Source of the DNA: Thermopolyspora sp044507605
Lineage (GTDB): Bacteria; Actinomycetota; Actinomycetes; Streptosporangiales; Streptosporangiaceae
Reading direction: 5' to 3'
Assembly: GCA_044507605.1 (NCBI GenBank)
Contig: JBIQJI010000024.1
Coordinates: forward strand, 6,061 to 70,060
DNA length: 64,000 bases
A program made the position numbers and the translations under genes. The notes beneath the pieces are model-generated. The model did no database searches and had not been told where the DNA came from. It saw nothing but the letters and a program-made list of their open reading frames with translations. Below are positions 8,681 to 16,295 of the stretch, one piece after another (position 1 is the first letter of the stretch; each line of letters begins with the position of its first letter).

Positions 8681-9004
8681 GTGCCGAAAGTGGTCTACGT
8701 CATCGCCAAGGGCGAGCAGCGCGTGGTCGAAGCCGCAGCCGGGGACACGGTGATGTCCGCCGCGGTGCGCAACGGCGTGCCGGGGATCATCGGCGAGTGC
8801 GGGGGCAACACCTCCTGTGCCACGTGCCATGTCTGGGTGCGCGACGACTTCACCGAGCGCGTCGGAGGTCCGGGCGACCTGGAGGACGATCTGCTCGATC
8901 TCGGCGTCGAGGACCGGCGCGCCACCAGCCGGCTCGGCTGCCAGATCCGGCTCACCGCGGATCTCGACGGCCTCGTCGTCGAGGTGCCCCCGGCCCGGCC
9001 CTAG
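8681..9004 (+). CDS. 2Fe-2S ferredoxin, adrenodoxin type
   Basis: 107 residues from a GTG preceded by GGAAGGAG. Cluster ligands are Cys40, Cys46, Cys49 and Cys87 in the C-x5-C-x2-C-x37-C spacing of adrenodoxin/putidaredoxin-type ferredoxins. It should carry electrons from the FAD reductase encoded at 18082-19353 to the Rieske oxygenase 80 bases downstream. The three genes form a complete electron-transfer chain within the island. Confidence 0.9.
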   Translation: MPKVVYVIAKGEQRVVEAAAGDTVMSAAVRNGVPGIIGECGGNTSCATCHVWVRDDFTERVGGPGDLEDDLLDLGVEDRRATSRLGCQIRLTADLDGLVVEVPPARP

Positions 9005-9042
9005 CACGCCATCGGCCCCGAACCGGCCATTGCCAGCCGACT

Positions 9043-9060
9043 AATGGTCTGATAGTTATT
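9043..9060. promoter_or_regulatory. Degenerate GGTCTAACC-type site before the Rieske oxygenase
   Basis: AATGGTCTGATAGTTATT keeps the left half AATGGTCT of the island motif and lies 25 bases before the oxygenase ATG. The right half is degenerate, so confidence is low. Confidence 0.35.
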
Positions 9061-9084
9061 CCCTTACAGTGAAAGGACCATAAG

Positions 9085-10365
9085 ATGCTGCGCGCCGACA
9101 TCAACGAACTGCTGACCCGGACCGGGCCGGGCACCCCCATGGGCAACCTGTTCCGCCGCTACTGGCAGCCGGTGTTGCTCGCGGAGGAGCTGCCGGAAAA
9201 CGACTGCCCGCCGGTCCGGGTCAAGGTCCTCTCGGAGCGGCTGATCGCGTTCCGCGACTCCGAGGGCCGCTACGGCCTGATGGACGAGTTCTGCGCTCAC
9301 CGCGGCGTCTCACTGTGGTTCGGCCGCAACGAGGAGGGCGGCCTGCGCTGCCCCTACCACGGCTGGAAGTACGACTACACCGGCCAGGCGATCGAGGTGC
9401 CCAGCGAACCCGAGAACAGCAACTTCTGCGCGAACGTGAAGCTGAAGTCCTACCCCATGGTCAAGCGCGGCGACGTGCTGTGGGCCTACCTCGGCGATCC
9501 GGACAAGCGGCCGCCGCTGCCGGAGTGGGAGTTCATCACCGTGCCGGAGGGGCATGCCTACACCTCCAAGAGGCTCCAGGAGTGCAACTGGCTGCAGGCC
9601 CTCGAAGGCGGCATCGACTCCAGTCACGTCACCTTCCTGCACTCCGGCAACCTCGACAGCGACCCGCTGTTCAAAGGGTCGCGGGGCAACGCCTACAACA
9701 AGGGCGACCTCAAGCCGTTCTTCGAGGTCGTCGACTACGAGGGCGGCCTGCTCATCGGGGCCCGGCGCAACGCCGAGAAAGGCCACTACTACTGGCGCGT
9801 GACGCCGTGGGTCCTGCCCAACTTCACGATGGTGCCGCCGCGCGCCGACCACCCGATGCACGGCCACTTCTGGGTGCCCATCGACGACTACAACTGCTGG
9901 ACCTGGAGCTTCGACTACCACCCGACCAGGCCGCTCACCGAGGCCGAGGTCGCCGCCATGCGCGCCGGCCTGGGCGTGCACAGCGCGAACGACGAGAACT
10001 ACCGGCCGCTCGCCAACAAGGACAACGACTACCTGATCGACCGGGAGGCGCAGCGCCGCGGCGAGACGTACTCCGGGGTCAAGGGCATCGCCATGCAGGA
10101 CGCCTCGCTGCAGGAGTCGATGGGCCCGATCGTCGATCGCACCAAGGAGCGCCTGGTCGCCACCGACGCCGGCATCATCAAGGCCCGCCAGAAGCTCCGC
10201 CGGGCCGCGCTGGCGCTCGCGGAGGGCATCGAGCCGGTCGGCAACCGCCCGCAGGACCAGAAGGTCCGGTCCGCCGCCATCGTGTTGCCGGCCGACCAGT
10301 CGTTCATCGACGGCCTCGGCGAGGCCATGATCGCCAAGCCAGGTGTCCCACAGACCACCGTCTGA
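9085..10365 (+). CDS. Rieske non-heme iron oxygenase, alpha subunit (phthalate 4,5-dioxygenase-like)
   Basis: 426 residues with GAAAGGA before the ATG. The Rieske cluster ligands are C70-x-H72 and C89-x2-H92 (CAHRG and CPYHGW). The mononuclear iron site is in EGGIDSSHVTFLH. Sequence and length resemble the phthalate 4,5-dioxygenase (Pht3/OphA2) and vanillate demethylase branch, which works without a beta subunit. It likely hydroxylates an aromatic acid using electrons from the adjacent ferredoxin. Neighbouring 4,5-dihydroxyphthalate-decarboxylase-like genes support a phthalate-like substrate, but demethylation of a methoxybenzoate is possible. Confidence 0.88.
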   Translation: MLRADINELLTRTGPGTPMGNLFRRYWQPVLLAEELPENDCPPVRVKVLSERLIAFRDSEGRYGLMDEFCAHRGVSLWFGRNEEGGLRCPYHGWKYDYTGQAIEVPSEPENSNFCANVKLKSYPMVKRGDVLWAYLGDPDKRPPLPEWEFITVPEGHAYTSKRLQECNWLQALEGGIDSSHVTFLHSGNLDSDPLFKGSRGNAYNKGDLKPFFEVVDYEGGLLIGARRNAEKGHYYWRVTPWVLPNFTMVPPRADHPMHGHFWVPIDDYNCWTWSFDYHPTRPLTEAEVAAMRAGLGVHSANDENYRPLANKDNDYLIDREAQRRGETYSGVKGIAMQDASLQESMGPIVDRTKERLVATDAGIIKARQKLRRAALALAEGIEPVGNRPQDQKVRSAAIVLPADQSFIDGLGEAMIAKPGVPQTTV

Positions 10366-10379
10366 GCGAGGAGCAGACC

Positions 10380-10859
10380 TTGACACAGTCCCACCCGGTC
10401 AGCGGCTGCGCCTACGCCTCGACCGTCGAGGAGGCGGCCTACCGCATCGACTATCCCCTGGCCGCGGCCCGGAACACCCGGGTGGTGGCCCTGGACGCCG
10501 TGGCCGAGGAGATCGTCCGCCGGGCGGCGGAGATGACATGGGCGCAGGCGACGTTCTACTCGGCCGCCGACCCGGGACACGACCTCGTCACCATGTCCGG
10601 TGAGATGGTGCCGCTGGCCGGGGAACTCACCGACAGCAACACCCTCGTGCTCGTCTCCGCCAGCGGGGAGAACGCGCGGGCGGCGGCGACGATCGGCGAG
10701 GCGTGCCGGGCGCGCGGCATCATGACGGCGGGCCTGGCCGTGACGCCGGGGCGGCTGACGAGCGAGGCGCTGTTCGCGCTGCGGCCGCACACCCGCATCC
10801 TGCTGGTCCCCGCCGAGGACGACGACCTGTTCGAGCTGCTCCGGGCGACCCGCGCATGA
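10380..10859 (+). CDS. Unknown protein linked to a Rieske oxygenase
   Basis: 159 residues from a TTG with GAGGAG nine bases upstream; no ATG or GTG fits as well. I do not recognise a family. It is an alternating alpha/beta protein with a nucleotide- or sugar-phosphate-fold look (LVLVSASGENARAAATIGEA followed by a strand and an acidic EDDDLFELL tail). It starts 14 bases after the Rieske gene and its stop overlaps the next ATG (ATGA), so it belongs to the same operon and is probably translated with the PanB-like protein. Confidence 0.6.
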   Translation: MTQSHPVSGCAYASTVEEAAYRIDYPLAAARNTRVVALDAVAEEIVRRAAEMTWAQATFYSAADPGHDLVTMSGEMVPLAGELTDSNTLVLVSASGENARAAATIGEACRARGIMTAGLAVTPGRLTSEALFALRPHTRILLVPAEDDDLFELLRATRA

Positions 10860-11686
10860 GCGCCGAGGCGGAGTCCGGCAAGGTGACCGTCCCGCGGCTG
10901 CGGGCGATGAAGGCCGCCGGTGACAAGAGCGTGTGCCTGGTCGCCTGGGACTGCCACATGGCGCGCATCGCCGACCGGGTCGGCGTGGAGATCGTCTCGG
11001 TGGGCGACACCGTCGGCGTGAACCTGTGGGGCCGGCCGCACCCCCTGGACATCACGATGGAGGAGATCCTCGTGGTCGCGAAGGCGGTGCGGCAAGGCGT
11101 GCGGCGCGCCCTGCTCAGCTGCGACTTCCCGTTCGGGCCGCTCCAGGAGGGCCCGGCCGCCGCCGTCCGCGCCGCCATCCGGCTGGTGAAGGAGGCCGGC
11201 GTCGACCTGGTCAAGCTCGACGGCGCGGCGGCCTTCCCCGAGGCGGTGGAAGCGGTGACCCGCGCCGGCGTGCCGGTCTTCGCGCAGTTCGGGATCACCC
11301 CGCAGACCGCGCTCAAGTACGGCATCGAGTACTCCGCGGCCGCTTCGGTGCGGGTGCCCGACGAGATGCTGGACGAGCTGGTCGGCGACGCGAGGCGGCT
11401 GGAGTCGGCCGGCGCGGTCGCGCTCGACTTCACCAACTCCGGCCCCGTCGTCGGGCCGGCCGTCGTGGCGGCCGTGTCGATCCCGGTGCTGGGCGGTTTC
11501 GGCGGCGGGCCGTGGCTCGACGGCCGCGTGAAGATGGCCGCCGCGGCGCTCGGCTACTCGGCCGCCAACCTCGACCGGGAGCCGGACGCCTACCTCAACG
11601 CCGCCCGGCTCGTCCACGACGCGCTCAGCCGGTGCGCCGACGACATCCGCGCTGGCCGGCGGATCCGCGGCGACGTCGCACCCTAG
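10856..11686 (+). CDS. PanB-like (ketopantoate hydroxymethyltransferase family) aldolase
   Basis: 276 residues, ATG overlapping the previous stop. PanB hallmarks are visible: VSVGDTVGVNLWG (VGDSLG in PanB), DITMEEILVVAKAV, LLSCDFPFG and VDLVKLDG, the metal and hydroxyl contacts of the PEP-mutase/PanB barrel. It is divergent from housekeeping PanB and lies in a catabolic operon without panC or panD. I infer a C-C bond aldolase or retro-aldolase step in the degradation pathway rather than coenzyme A biosynthesis. Confidence 0.7.
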   Translation: MSAEAESGKVTVPRLRAMKAAGDKSVCLVAWDCHMARIADRVGVEIVSVGDTVGVNLWGRPHPLDITMEEILVVAKAVRQGVRRALLSCDFPFGPLQEGPAAAVRAAIRLVKEAGVDLVKLDGAAAFPEAVEAVTRAGVPVFAQFGITPQTALKYGIEYSAAASVRVPDEMLDELVGDARRLESAGAVALDFTNSGPVVGPAVVAAVSIPVLGGFGGGPWLDGRVKMAAAALGYSAANLDREPDAYLNAARLVHDALSRCADDIRAGRRIRGDVAP

Positions 11687-11694
11687 GAGTCAGC

Positions 11695-12549
11695 ATGCCC
11701 TACGCCGACCTGGACGGCATCCGTACCCGCTACGAGACGGTGGGCGAGGGCCCGCCGCTGCTGATGTTCAGCCCGGGCGGTTTCGACTCGGGCCTGGACA
11801 ACTGGACCGGCTTCGGCCGCTACCGGGACCTGCGCTTCCTCGACGCGTTCGCGCCGCACTACACCTGCGTGATCTTCGACCGGCGCGAGGCCGGCCGGTC
11901 GGGCGGCAGGGTCGAGCGGCTCACCTGGGGGAAGTACGCCGGCCAGGCCCTCGGGCTGCTCGACCATCTCGGCATCGGCTCGGCCCACGTGATGGGCGGC
12001 TGCGTAGGCTGCTCGACGGCCGCCGCGCTGGCCGTCGCGGCCCCGGAACGGGTCCGCAGCCTGGTGCTCTTCTCCCCCGCCGGCGGTCCCCGCTACCGCA
12101 TGGCCCAGCACCGCCGCTTCGTCCGGCATCTGGCGTTCGTCGCCGAGCAGGGCCTGGGCGCGGTCGCCGACCTGGCCCGCGCCACGACGGACGGCTTCAG
12201 CACGGATCCCCGGGTCGGTCCGTGGGCGCCTCCGCTGCGCACCGACGACGCGTTCGCCGCGTCCTACGCCGCCTTGGACCCCGCCCGCTACGCGCTGATC
12301 GTCACCAGCGGCGTGCGCGGGCTCTTCGACCGCGACACCGTCCCGGGCGCGGAGCCGGAGGAGCTGATGACGCTCGACGTGCCGGCACTGATCGTGCCCG
12401 GCCAGGACGCCTCGCACGCACCCTCCGCCGCGCGGTACCTGCAGGAGTGCCTGCCCGTCCACGAGTACTGGGACGTCCCGGTGGCCGAGCAGACGGCGCG
12501 GACGGCACCGGCCCGGATCCTGACGTTCCTCCGGTCCCACGACGGCTGA
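11695..12549 (+). CDS. Alpha/beta-fold hydrolase with cysteine nucleophile
   Basis: 284 residues. The order of the fold is clear: oxyanion strand PPLLMFSPGG, FDRREAGRSG after strand 4, nucleophile elbow GGCVGCS and the acid/base pair in GQDASH near the C-terminus. The elbow reads G-x-Cys-x-G (Cys103) instead of G-x-Ser-x-G, giving a Cys-Asp-His triad as in dienelactone hydrolases. It is the last gene of the ferredoxin-oxygenase operon and could hydrolyse a lactone or a C-C bond of a ring-cleavage product. Confidence 0.75.
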   Translation: MPYADLDGIRTRYETVGEGPPLLMFSPGGFDSGLDNWTGFGRYRDLRFLDAFAPHYTCVIFDRREAGRSGGRVERLTWGKYAGQALGLLDHLGIGSAHVMGGCVGCSTAAALAVAAPERVRSLVLFSPAGGPRYRMAQHRRFVRHLAFVAEQGLGAVADLARATTDGFSTDPRVGPWAPPLRTDDAFAASYAALDPARYALIVTSGVRGLFDRDTVPGAEPEELMTLDVPALIVPGQDASHAPSAARYLQECLPVHEYWDVPVAEQTARTAPARILTFLRSHDG

Positions 12550-12630
12550 CGGACCGCCGGTGCGGTCCCGGAGTGGCCCCGGAGCGGTCCCGGCGTGATG
12601 CCGGGTGGTCATGGCGTGGTCCCGGCGTGG

Positions 12631-13074
12631 TCAGGCCTGGCGTTCCAGGGCGCCGATCTGCGCCACGCGGGCCGCGTGCACGCCGCCCTTGAACGGCGTG
12701 CCGAGCCACAGCGCGAGCAGGTCCTCGGCCTCGTCGGCGCCGACGACCTTGGTGCCGAGCACCATCACGTTGGCGTCGTTGTTGCCACGGGAGATCTCGA
12801 CGGCGAAGCGGCTGTAGGCCAGGCCGGCGCGCACGCCGCGCACCTTGTTGCAGGCGATCACCTCGCCCTGGCCGCTGCCGCCGATGACGACGCCGAAGTC
12901 GCCGAGCCCTGCGGCCACCCGCCGCCCCACCTCGGCGCACAGCGGCGGATAGTCGACGACGTCGCCCGTGTGGGCGCCGACGTCGTCGACCTGGTGGCCG
13001 CGGGCGGTGAGCCAGCCGGTCAGCCGGCTTTTGAGGGCGACGCCGTTGTGGTCGGCCGCGATGACGATCCGCAC
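12631..13074 (-). CDS. RpiB/LacAB-family sugar-phosphate isomerase-like protein
   Basis: 147 residues. It shows the RpiB pattern MRIVIAADHNG, DYPPL, GGSGQGEVIACNKV and RGNNDANVM. Glu71 in GGSGQGE occupies the position of the catalytic base in actinobacterial RpiB. It ends convergent to the hydrolase and begins 3 bases after the decarboxylase-like gene, so it is in that minus-strand operon. In this setting it is more likely to isomerise a hydroxy-keto acid intermediate than to serve the pentose phosphate pathway; that is inference. Confidence 0.75.
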   Translation of the reverse strand: MRIVIAADHNGVALKSRLTGWLTARGHQVDDVGAHTGDVVDYPPLCAEVGRRVAAGLGDFGVVIGGSGQGEVIACNKVRGVRAGLAYSRFAVEISRGNNDANVMVLGTKVVGADEAEDLLALWLGTPFKGGVHAARVAQIGALERQA

Positions 13075-13077
13075 GGC

Positions 13078-14004
13078 TCAGCCCACCAGGTCCAGGGTGG
13101 AGGGGGCGAAAAGGTCGTCGAGCGGGGCCGGCCTGGTGAGGATGTGCTGGCGCACCGCGTGGTCCATGAGCTCCTCCAGGACCGCCCGGTTGGGCTCCAG
13201 CCCGTACGGCAGGGGGTCCGCCCCGGTCTCGGCGAGCACCCGTGCGTACATCCGGTCGGTGGCGTTCTGCGGCGTCGCGGAGCCGAGTCGCTCGACGTAC
13301 CGCCGCTTGGCCTCGGCGAAGGCCGCGAAGACGGCGGTGGCGATCTCGGGTTGGGCGGCGAGGACGTCGTCTCTGACGACGACGAGATGGTTGATCGGGT
13401 AGAGGCCGCGTGCGCGCAGGGCGGCGAAACCGGCCTCTTCGGGGTCGGGGATGAGCGGCGCGACGTCGGGGTCGTCGGTGGCGACGCCGACCACGGCGTC
13501 CAGCTCGCCCGCCTTCAGCAGGTCGATCAGCGTGCGGCCTGGGGGCGCCGAGACGACGTTGGCGGGGGGCCGGTAGGTCGCGACGTGCTCGTCACCGGAG
13601 CGCACCCAGGTGACCGAGTCGAGGTCGAGCCCGCCCTCGGTGGCCAGGATCGCCCGGCCCCAGACGCCGGTGGTGACCGTGTAGCCGCGGTTGACGCCGA
13701 CGCGCCGCAGCTGCCGGGCGTCGGTGATCGAGCCGTCGCGGCGCACGAGGATCGTGCCGTGGTGGAAGCCGCGGACCAGGAAGACCGGCAGCGCGGTGAA
13801 GCGGACGCCGTGCTCGCGGGCGCACAGGTAGGTGGTCAACGCCATCTCGCTGACGTCGTAGGCCAGGTCGCGGACCATCTTGCGGAAGCCCTGGACCAGG
13901 ACCGCCTCTCGGGCGAACTCGAAGGCGAAGCCGCGCGGGACGACGTCGCCGTCGATGAGGGCGCGGTTGTTGCCCTGCGCTCGGGTCAGCATGACGTAAC
14001 TCAC
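13078..14004 (-). CDS. 4,5-dihydroxyphthalate decarboxylase-like protein (paralogue 1)
   Basis: 308 residues if started at the GTG; an internal ATG at 13992 with GGTGAG seven bases upstream is equally plausible and aligns well with the paralogue. Shared family marks are DVSEMALTTYL, the GYTVTTGVWGRAIL segment and YPINHLVVVRDD. These enzymes have a periplasmic-binding-protein-like fold but no signal peptide. It is more divergent than the protein at 16296 (no CGDYDR start), so it may act on a different substrate. Divergent from the alcohol dehydrogenase, with an island-type operator between. Confidence 0.7.
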   Translation of the reverse strand: MSYVMLTRAQGNNRALIDGDVVPRGFAFEFAREAVLVQGFRKMVRDLAYDVSEMALTTYLCAREHGVRFTALPVFLVRGFHHGTILVRRDGSITDARQLRRVGVNRGYTVTTGVWGRAILATEGGLDLDSVTWVRSGDEHVATYRPPANVVSAPPGRTLIDLLKAGELDAVVGVATDDPDVAPLIPDPEEAGFAALRARGLYPINHLVVVRDDVLAAQPEIATAVFAAFAEAKRRYVERLGSATPQNATDRMYARVLAETGADPLPYGLEPNRAVLEELMDHAVRQHILTRPAPLDDLFAPSTLDLVG

Positions 14005-14010
14005 CGGGCT

Positions 14011-14032
14011 ATGGTACTAATGGCATTACCAT
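14011..14032. promoter_or_regulatory. Operator-like inverted repeat between divergent genes
   Basis: Arms ATGGTA (14011-14016) and TACCAT (14027-14032) flank an inner TAATGGCATTA palindrome. AATGGCATTACC resembles the AATGGTCTAACC island motif. The site covers the whole gap between the decarboxylase-like gene and the alcohol dehydrogenase, so one regulator could act on both. Confidence 0.5.
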
Positions 14033-14051
14033 TTTGCCAATGAGGTGAGGC

Positions 14052-15197
14052 ATGACCGAAACGGTGCTCGCGGCGGTGCGGGTCGCGCCCGGCACGACCG
14101 AGATGCAGGAGTTCCCGCTCCCGCCGATCGACGAGGATTCGGCACTGCTGCGCGTCGAGGTCGCGGGCATCTGCGGCACCGACGTGAAGATGTACGCCCA
14201 CCCGCCGAGCGTGATCCGCGGCCGGGTGATCATGGGGCACGAGAACGTCGGCGTGATCGCCCAGGCCGGCGCGCGGTTCCGAAAGCGGCACGGGCTGACC
14301 GAGGGCGACCGGGTCTTCGTCGAGCACTACGTCGGCTGCTACACCTGCGAGTGGTGCCGCATCGGCGAGTACCGCCACTGCGAGGCCACCGACTGGCGCA
14401 CCAACCCCGACGCGCGCCGCTTCGGCTACACCTCGGCCGACAACCCCGGCACCCTGTGGGGCGGCTTCGGCGAGTACATGTACCTGCCCTGGAACGCCGT
14501 GCTCCATCGCGTGCCGCGCGACGTCACCGCCGAGCTCGCCGGCCTGGTCACCCCGCTGTCGAACGGCATCGAGTGGGCGCTGCGGGCGGCCGGCGTCGGC
14601 TACGGCGACACCGTGCTGATCCAGGGCCCCGGCCAGCAGGGCCTCTCCCAGGTGGTGGCCTGCAAGCAGGCCGGCGCCGCGCAGATCATCGTCAGCGGCA
14701 CCACCCGCGACCGGGCGCGGCTCGACCTGGCCCGCGAGCTCGGCGCCGACCACGTCATCGACGTCCTGCGGGAGGACCCGCTGGAGAAGGTGATGGACCT
14801 CACCGGCGGGCGCGGGGTCGGCTTCGTGCTCGACTGCACCTCCCGTGCCGGCACCGCACCCGTCCTGCTGGGCATCGACGCGCTGGTGCGGCGCGAGGGC
14901 ACCCTCCTCATCCAGGGCGAACTGGCCGCCTTCCCCGACTTTCCGGTCAAGCGGCTGACCGAGAAGGCGATCACCATCAAGAGCGCCCGCGGCCACTCGT
15001 TCCGGTCCTGCGAGCTCGCCCTCGACCAGCTCGCCTCCCGCCGCTTCCCGCTGGAACGGCTGGCCACCCACCGCTACGGCATCGACCAGGTCGACCACGC
15101 CATCCGCGTGCTGGCCGGCGAGACCGAGGAGGACGCCATCCACATCTCGCTCATGCCCGAGCTGATCGGCCGGCCCGGCGGAGCCGTGACCCGGTGA
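14052..15197 (+). CDS. Zinc-dependent alcohol dehydrogenase (threonine/sorbitol dehydrogenase-like MDR)
   Basis: 381 residues with GAGGTGAGGC before the ATG. Catalytic zinc ligands are in GICGTD and GHENVG; a structural-zinc cluster of Cys residues follows (GCYTCEWCRIGEYRHC). The Rossmann part contains IQGPGQQG. It probably oxidises a secondary alcohol or dihydrodiol-type intermediate of the aromatic pathway. First gene of a plus-strand operon running to 18016. Confidence 0.85.
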   Translation: MTETVLAAVRVAPGTTEMQEFPLPPIDEDSALLRVEVAGICGTDVKMYAHPPSVIRGRVIMGHENVGVIAQAGARFRKRHGLTEGDRVFVEHYVGCYTCEWCRIGEYRHCEATDWRTNPDARRFGYTSADNPGTLWGGFGEYMYLPWNAVLHRVPRDVTAELAGLVTPLSNGIEWALRAAGVGYGDTVLIQGPGQQGLSQVVACKQAGAAQIIVSGTTRDRARLDLARELGADHVIDVLREDPLEKVMDLTGGRGVGFVLDCTSRAGTAPVLLGIDALVRREGTLLIQGELAAFPDFPVKRLTEKAITIKSARGHSFRSCELALDQLASRRFPLERLATHRYGIDQVDHAIRVLAGETEEDAIHISLMPELIGRPGGAVTR

Positions 15198-15289
15198 ACG
15201 GCATCGCCGTCACCGATCCGCCACGCGCCCCGGCCGGCGCGCGAAGGGCCGCGCCGCGCCGGCCACGAGACCTACCGGAGGGAGCAGGC

Positions 15290-16294
15290 GTGATCATCGA
15301 CGTGCACGGCCACTACACCACCGCACCGCCCGCGCTGCGGGCCTTCCGCGACGCCCAGCTCGCCGGCGGGAACCCGGCGCCGCCCGCGATCGGCGACGAC
15401 CTGCTGCGGGAGAGCGTCGAGGGCGACCGGCTGCGCGTCCTGGCCGAGCGCGGCGGCGACCTGATGCTGCTGTCTCCCAAAGCGTCCGGCATGGAGCATC
15501 ACGTCCCCGACGCCGCCGTGGCCGACGCCTGGGCACGCGTGTGCAACGACCTGGTCCACCGGGTCTGCGAGCTGTATCCGCGGCACTTCGCCCCGGTCGC
15601 GCAGTTGCCGCAGACACCCGGCGGCAACCTCGACGGCGTGATCGCGGAGCTGCGCCGCGTCGTCGGGGAGCTGGGTTTCGTCGGCTGCAACCTCAACCCC
15701 GACCCGTCCGGCACCTGGGCGGGACCGCCGCTGACCGACGAGTCGTGGTTTCCGGTCTACGAGGTGCTCCAGGAGCTGGACGTGCCGGCCATGGTGCACG
15801 TCTCGACCGCCTGCAATCCGAATTTCCACACCCTCGGCGCGCACTACCTCAACGCCGACACGACCGTCTTCGTCCAGCTGCTGCGCGGCGACCTGTTCCA
15901 GCGGTTCCCCGGCCTGCGGTTCGTCATCCCGCACGGCGGGGGCGCCGTGCCCTACCACTGGGGCCGCTACCGGGGCCTGTCGGCGCGCTACGGCTGGCAG
16001 GACCCCGCCGAGCTGCTCGGCAACGTCTTCTTCGACACCGCCGTCTACCATCAGGCCGGGATCGACCTGCTGACCCGCGTGATACCGGTGCCGAACCTGC
16101 TGTTCGCGTCGGAGATGCTCGGCGCGGTGCGCGGCGCGGACCCCGAGACCGGCATCGCCTGGGACGACACGCTGCGGTACGTCGAGGCCGCCGGCCTGTC
16201 CCCCGCCGACCTGGCGGCCGTCACCGAGGCGAACGCGCTACGGGTCTACCCGCGTCTCGCGGCCCGGCTCGCGCGCGCCGGGGCGGAGGGCTGA
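15290..16294 (+). CDS. ligJ: 4-oxalomesaconate hydratase, LigJ-type amidohydrolase
   Basis: 334 residues from a GTG with GGAGGGAG upstream; the frame is open further 5' but that part has no protein-like character. The start VIIDVHGHYTTAP gives the metal-binding HxH, and CNLNPDPSG, CNPNFHTLGAHYLNADTT, PHGGGAVPYHWGRYRG and SEMLGAVRG are characteristic of LigJ-like hydratases of the protocatechuate 4,5-cleavage pathway rather than ACMSD. It would hydrate 4-oxalomesaconate to 4-carboxy-4-hydroxy-2-oxoadipate. No LigAB or LigC homologue is in the window, so the ring-cleaving step must be elsewhere or done by another family, possibly the bicupins. Confidence 0.8.
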   Translation: MIIDVHGHYTTAPPALRAFRDAQLAGGNPAPPAIGDDLLRESVEGDRLRVLAERGGDLMLLSPKASGMEHHVPDAAVADAWARVCNDLVHRVCELYPRHFAPVAQLPQTPGGNLDGVIAELRRVVGELGFVGCNLNPDPSGTWAGPPLTDESWFPVYEVLQELDVPAMVHVSTACNPNFHTLGAHYLNADTTVFVQLLRGDLFQRFPGLRFVIPHGGGAVPYHWGRYRGLSARYGWQDPAELLGNVFFDTAVYHQAGIDLLTRVIPVPNLLFASEMLGAVRGADPETGIAWDDTLRYVEAAGLSPADLAAVTEANALRVYPRLAARLARAGAEG

Positions 16295-16295
16295 G

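Noticed and set aside
12550..12630. Repeated GGTCCCGG-type words between convergent genes
   Set aside because: The copies are imperfect and unevenly spaced; this looks like compositional repetition rather than a functional array.
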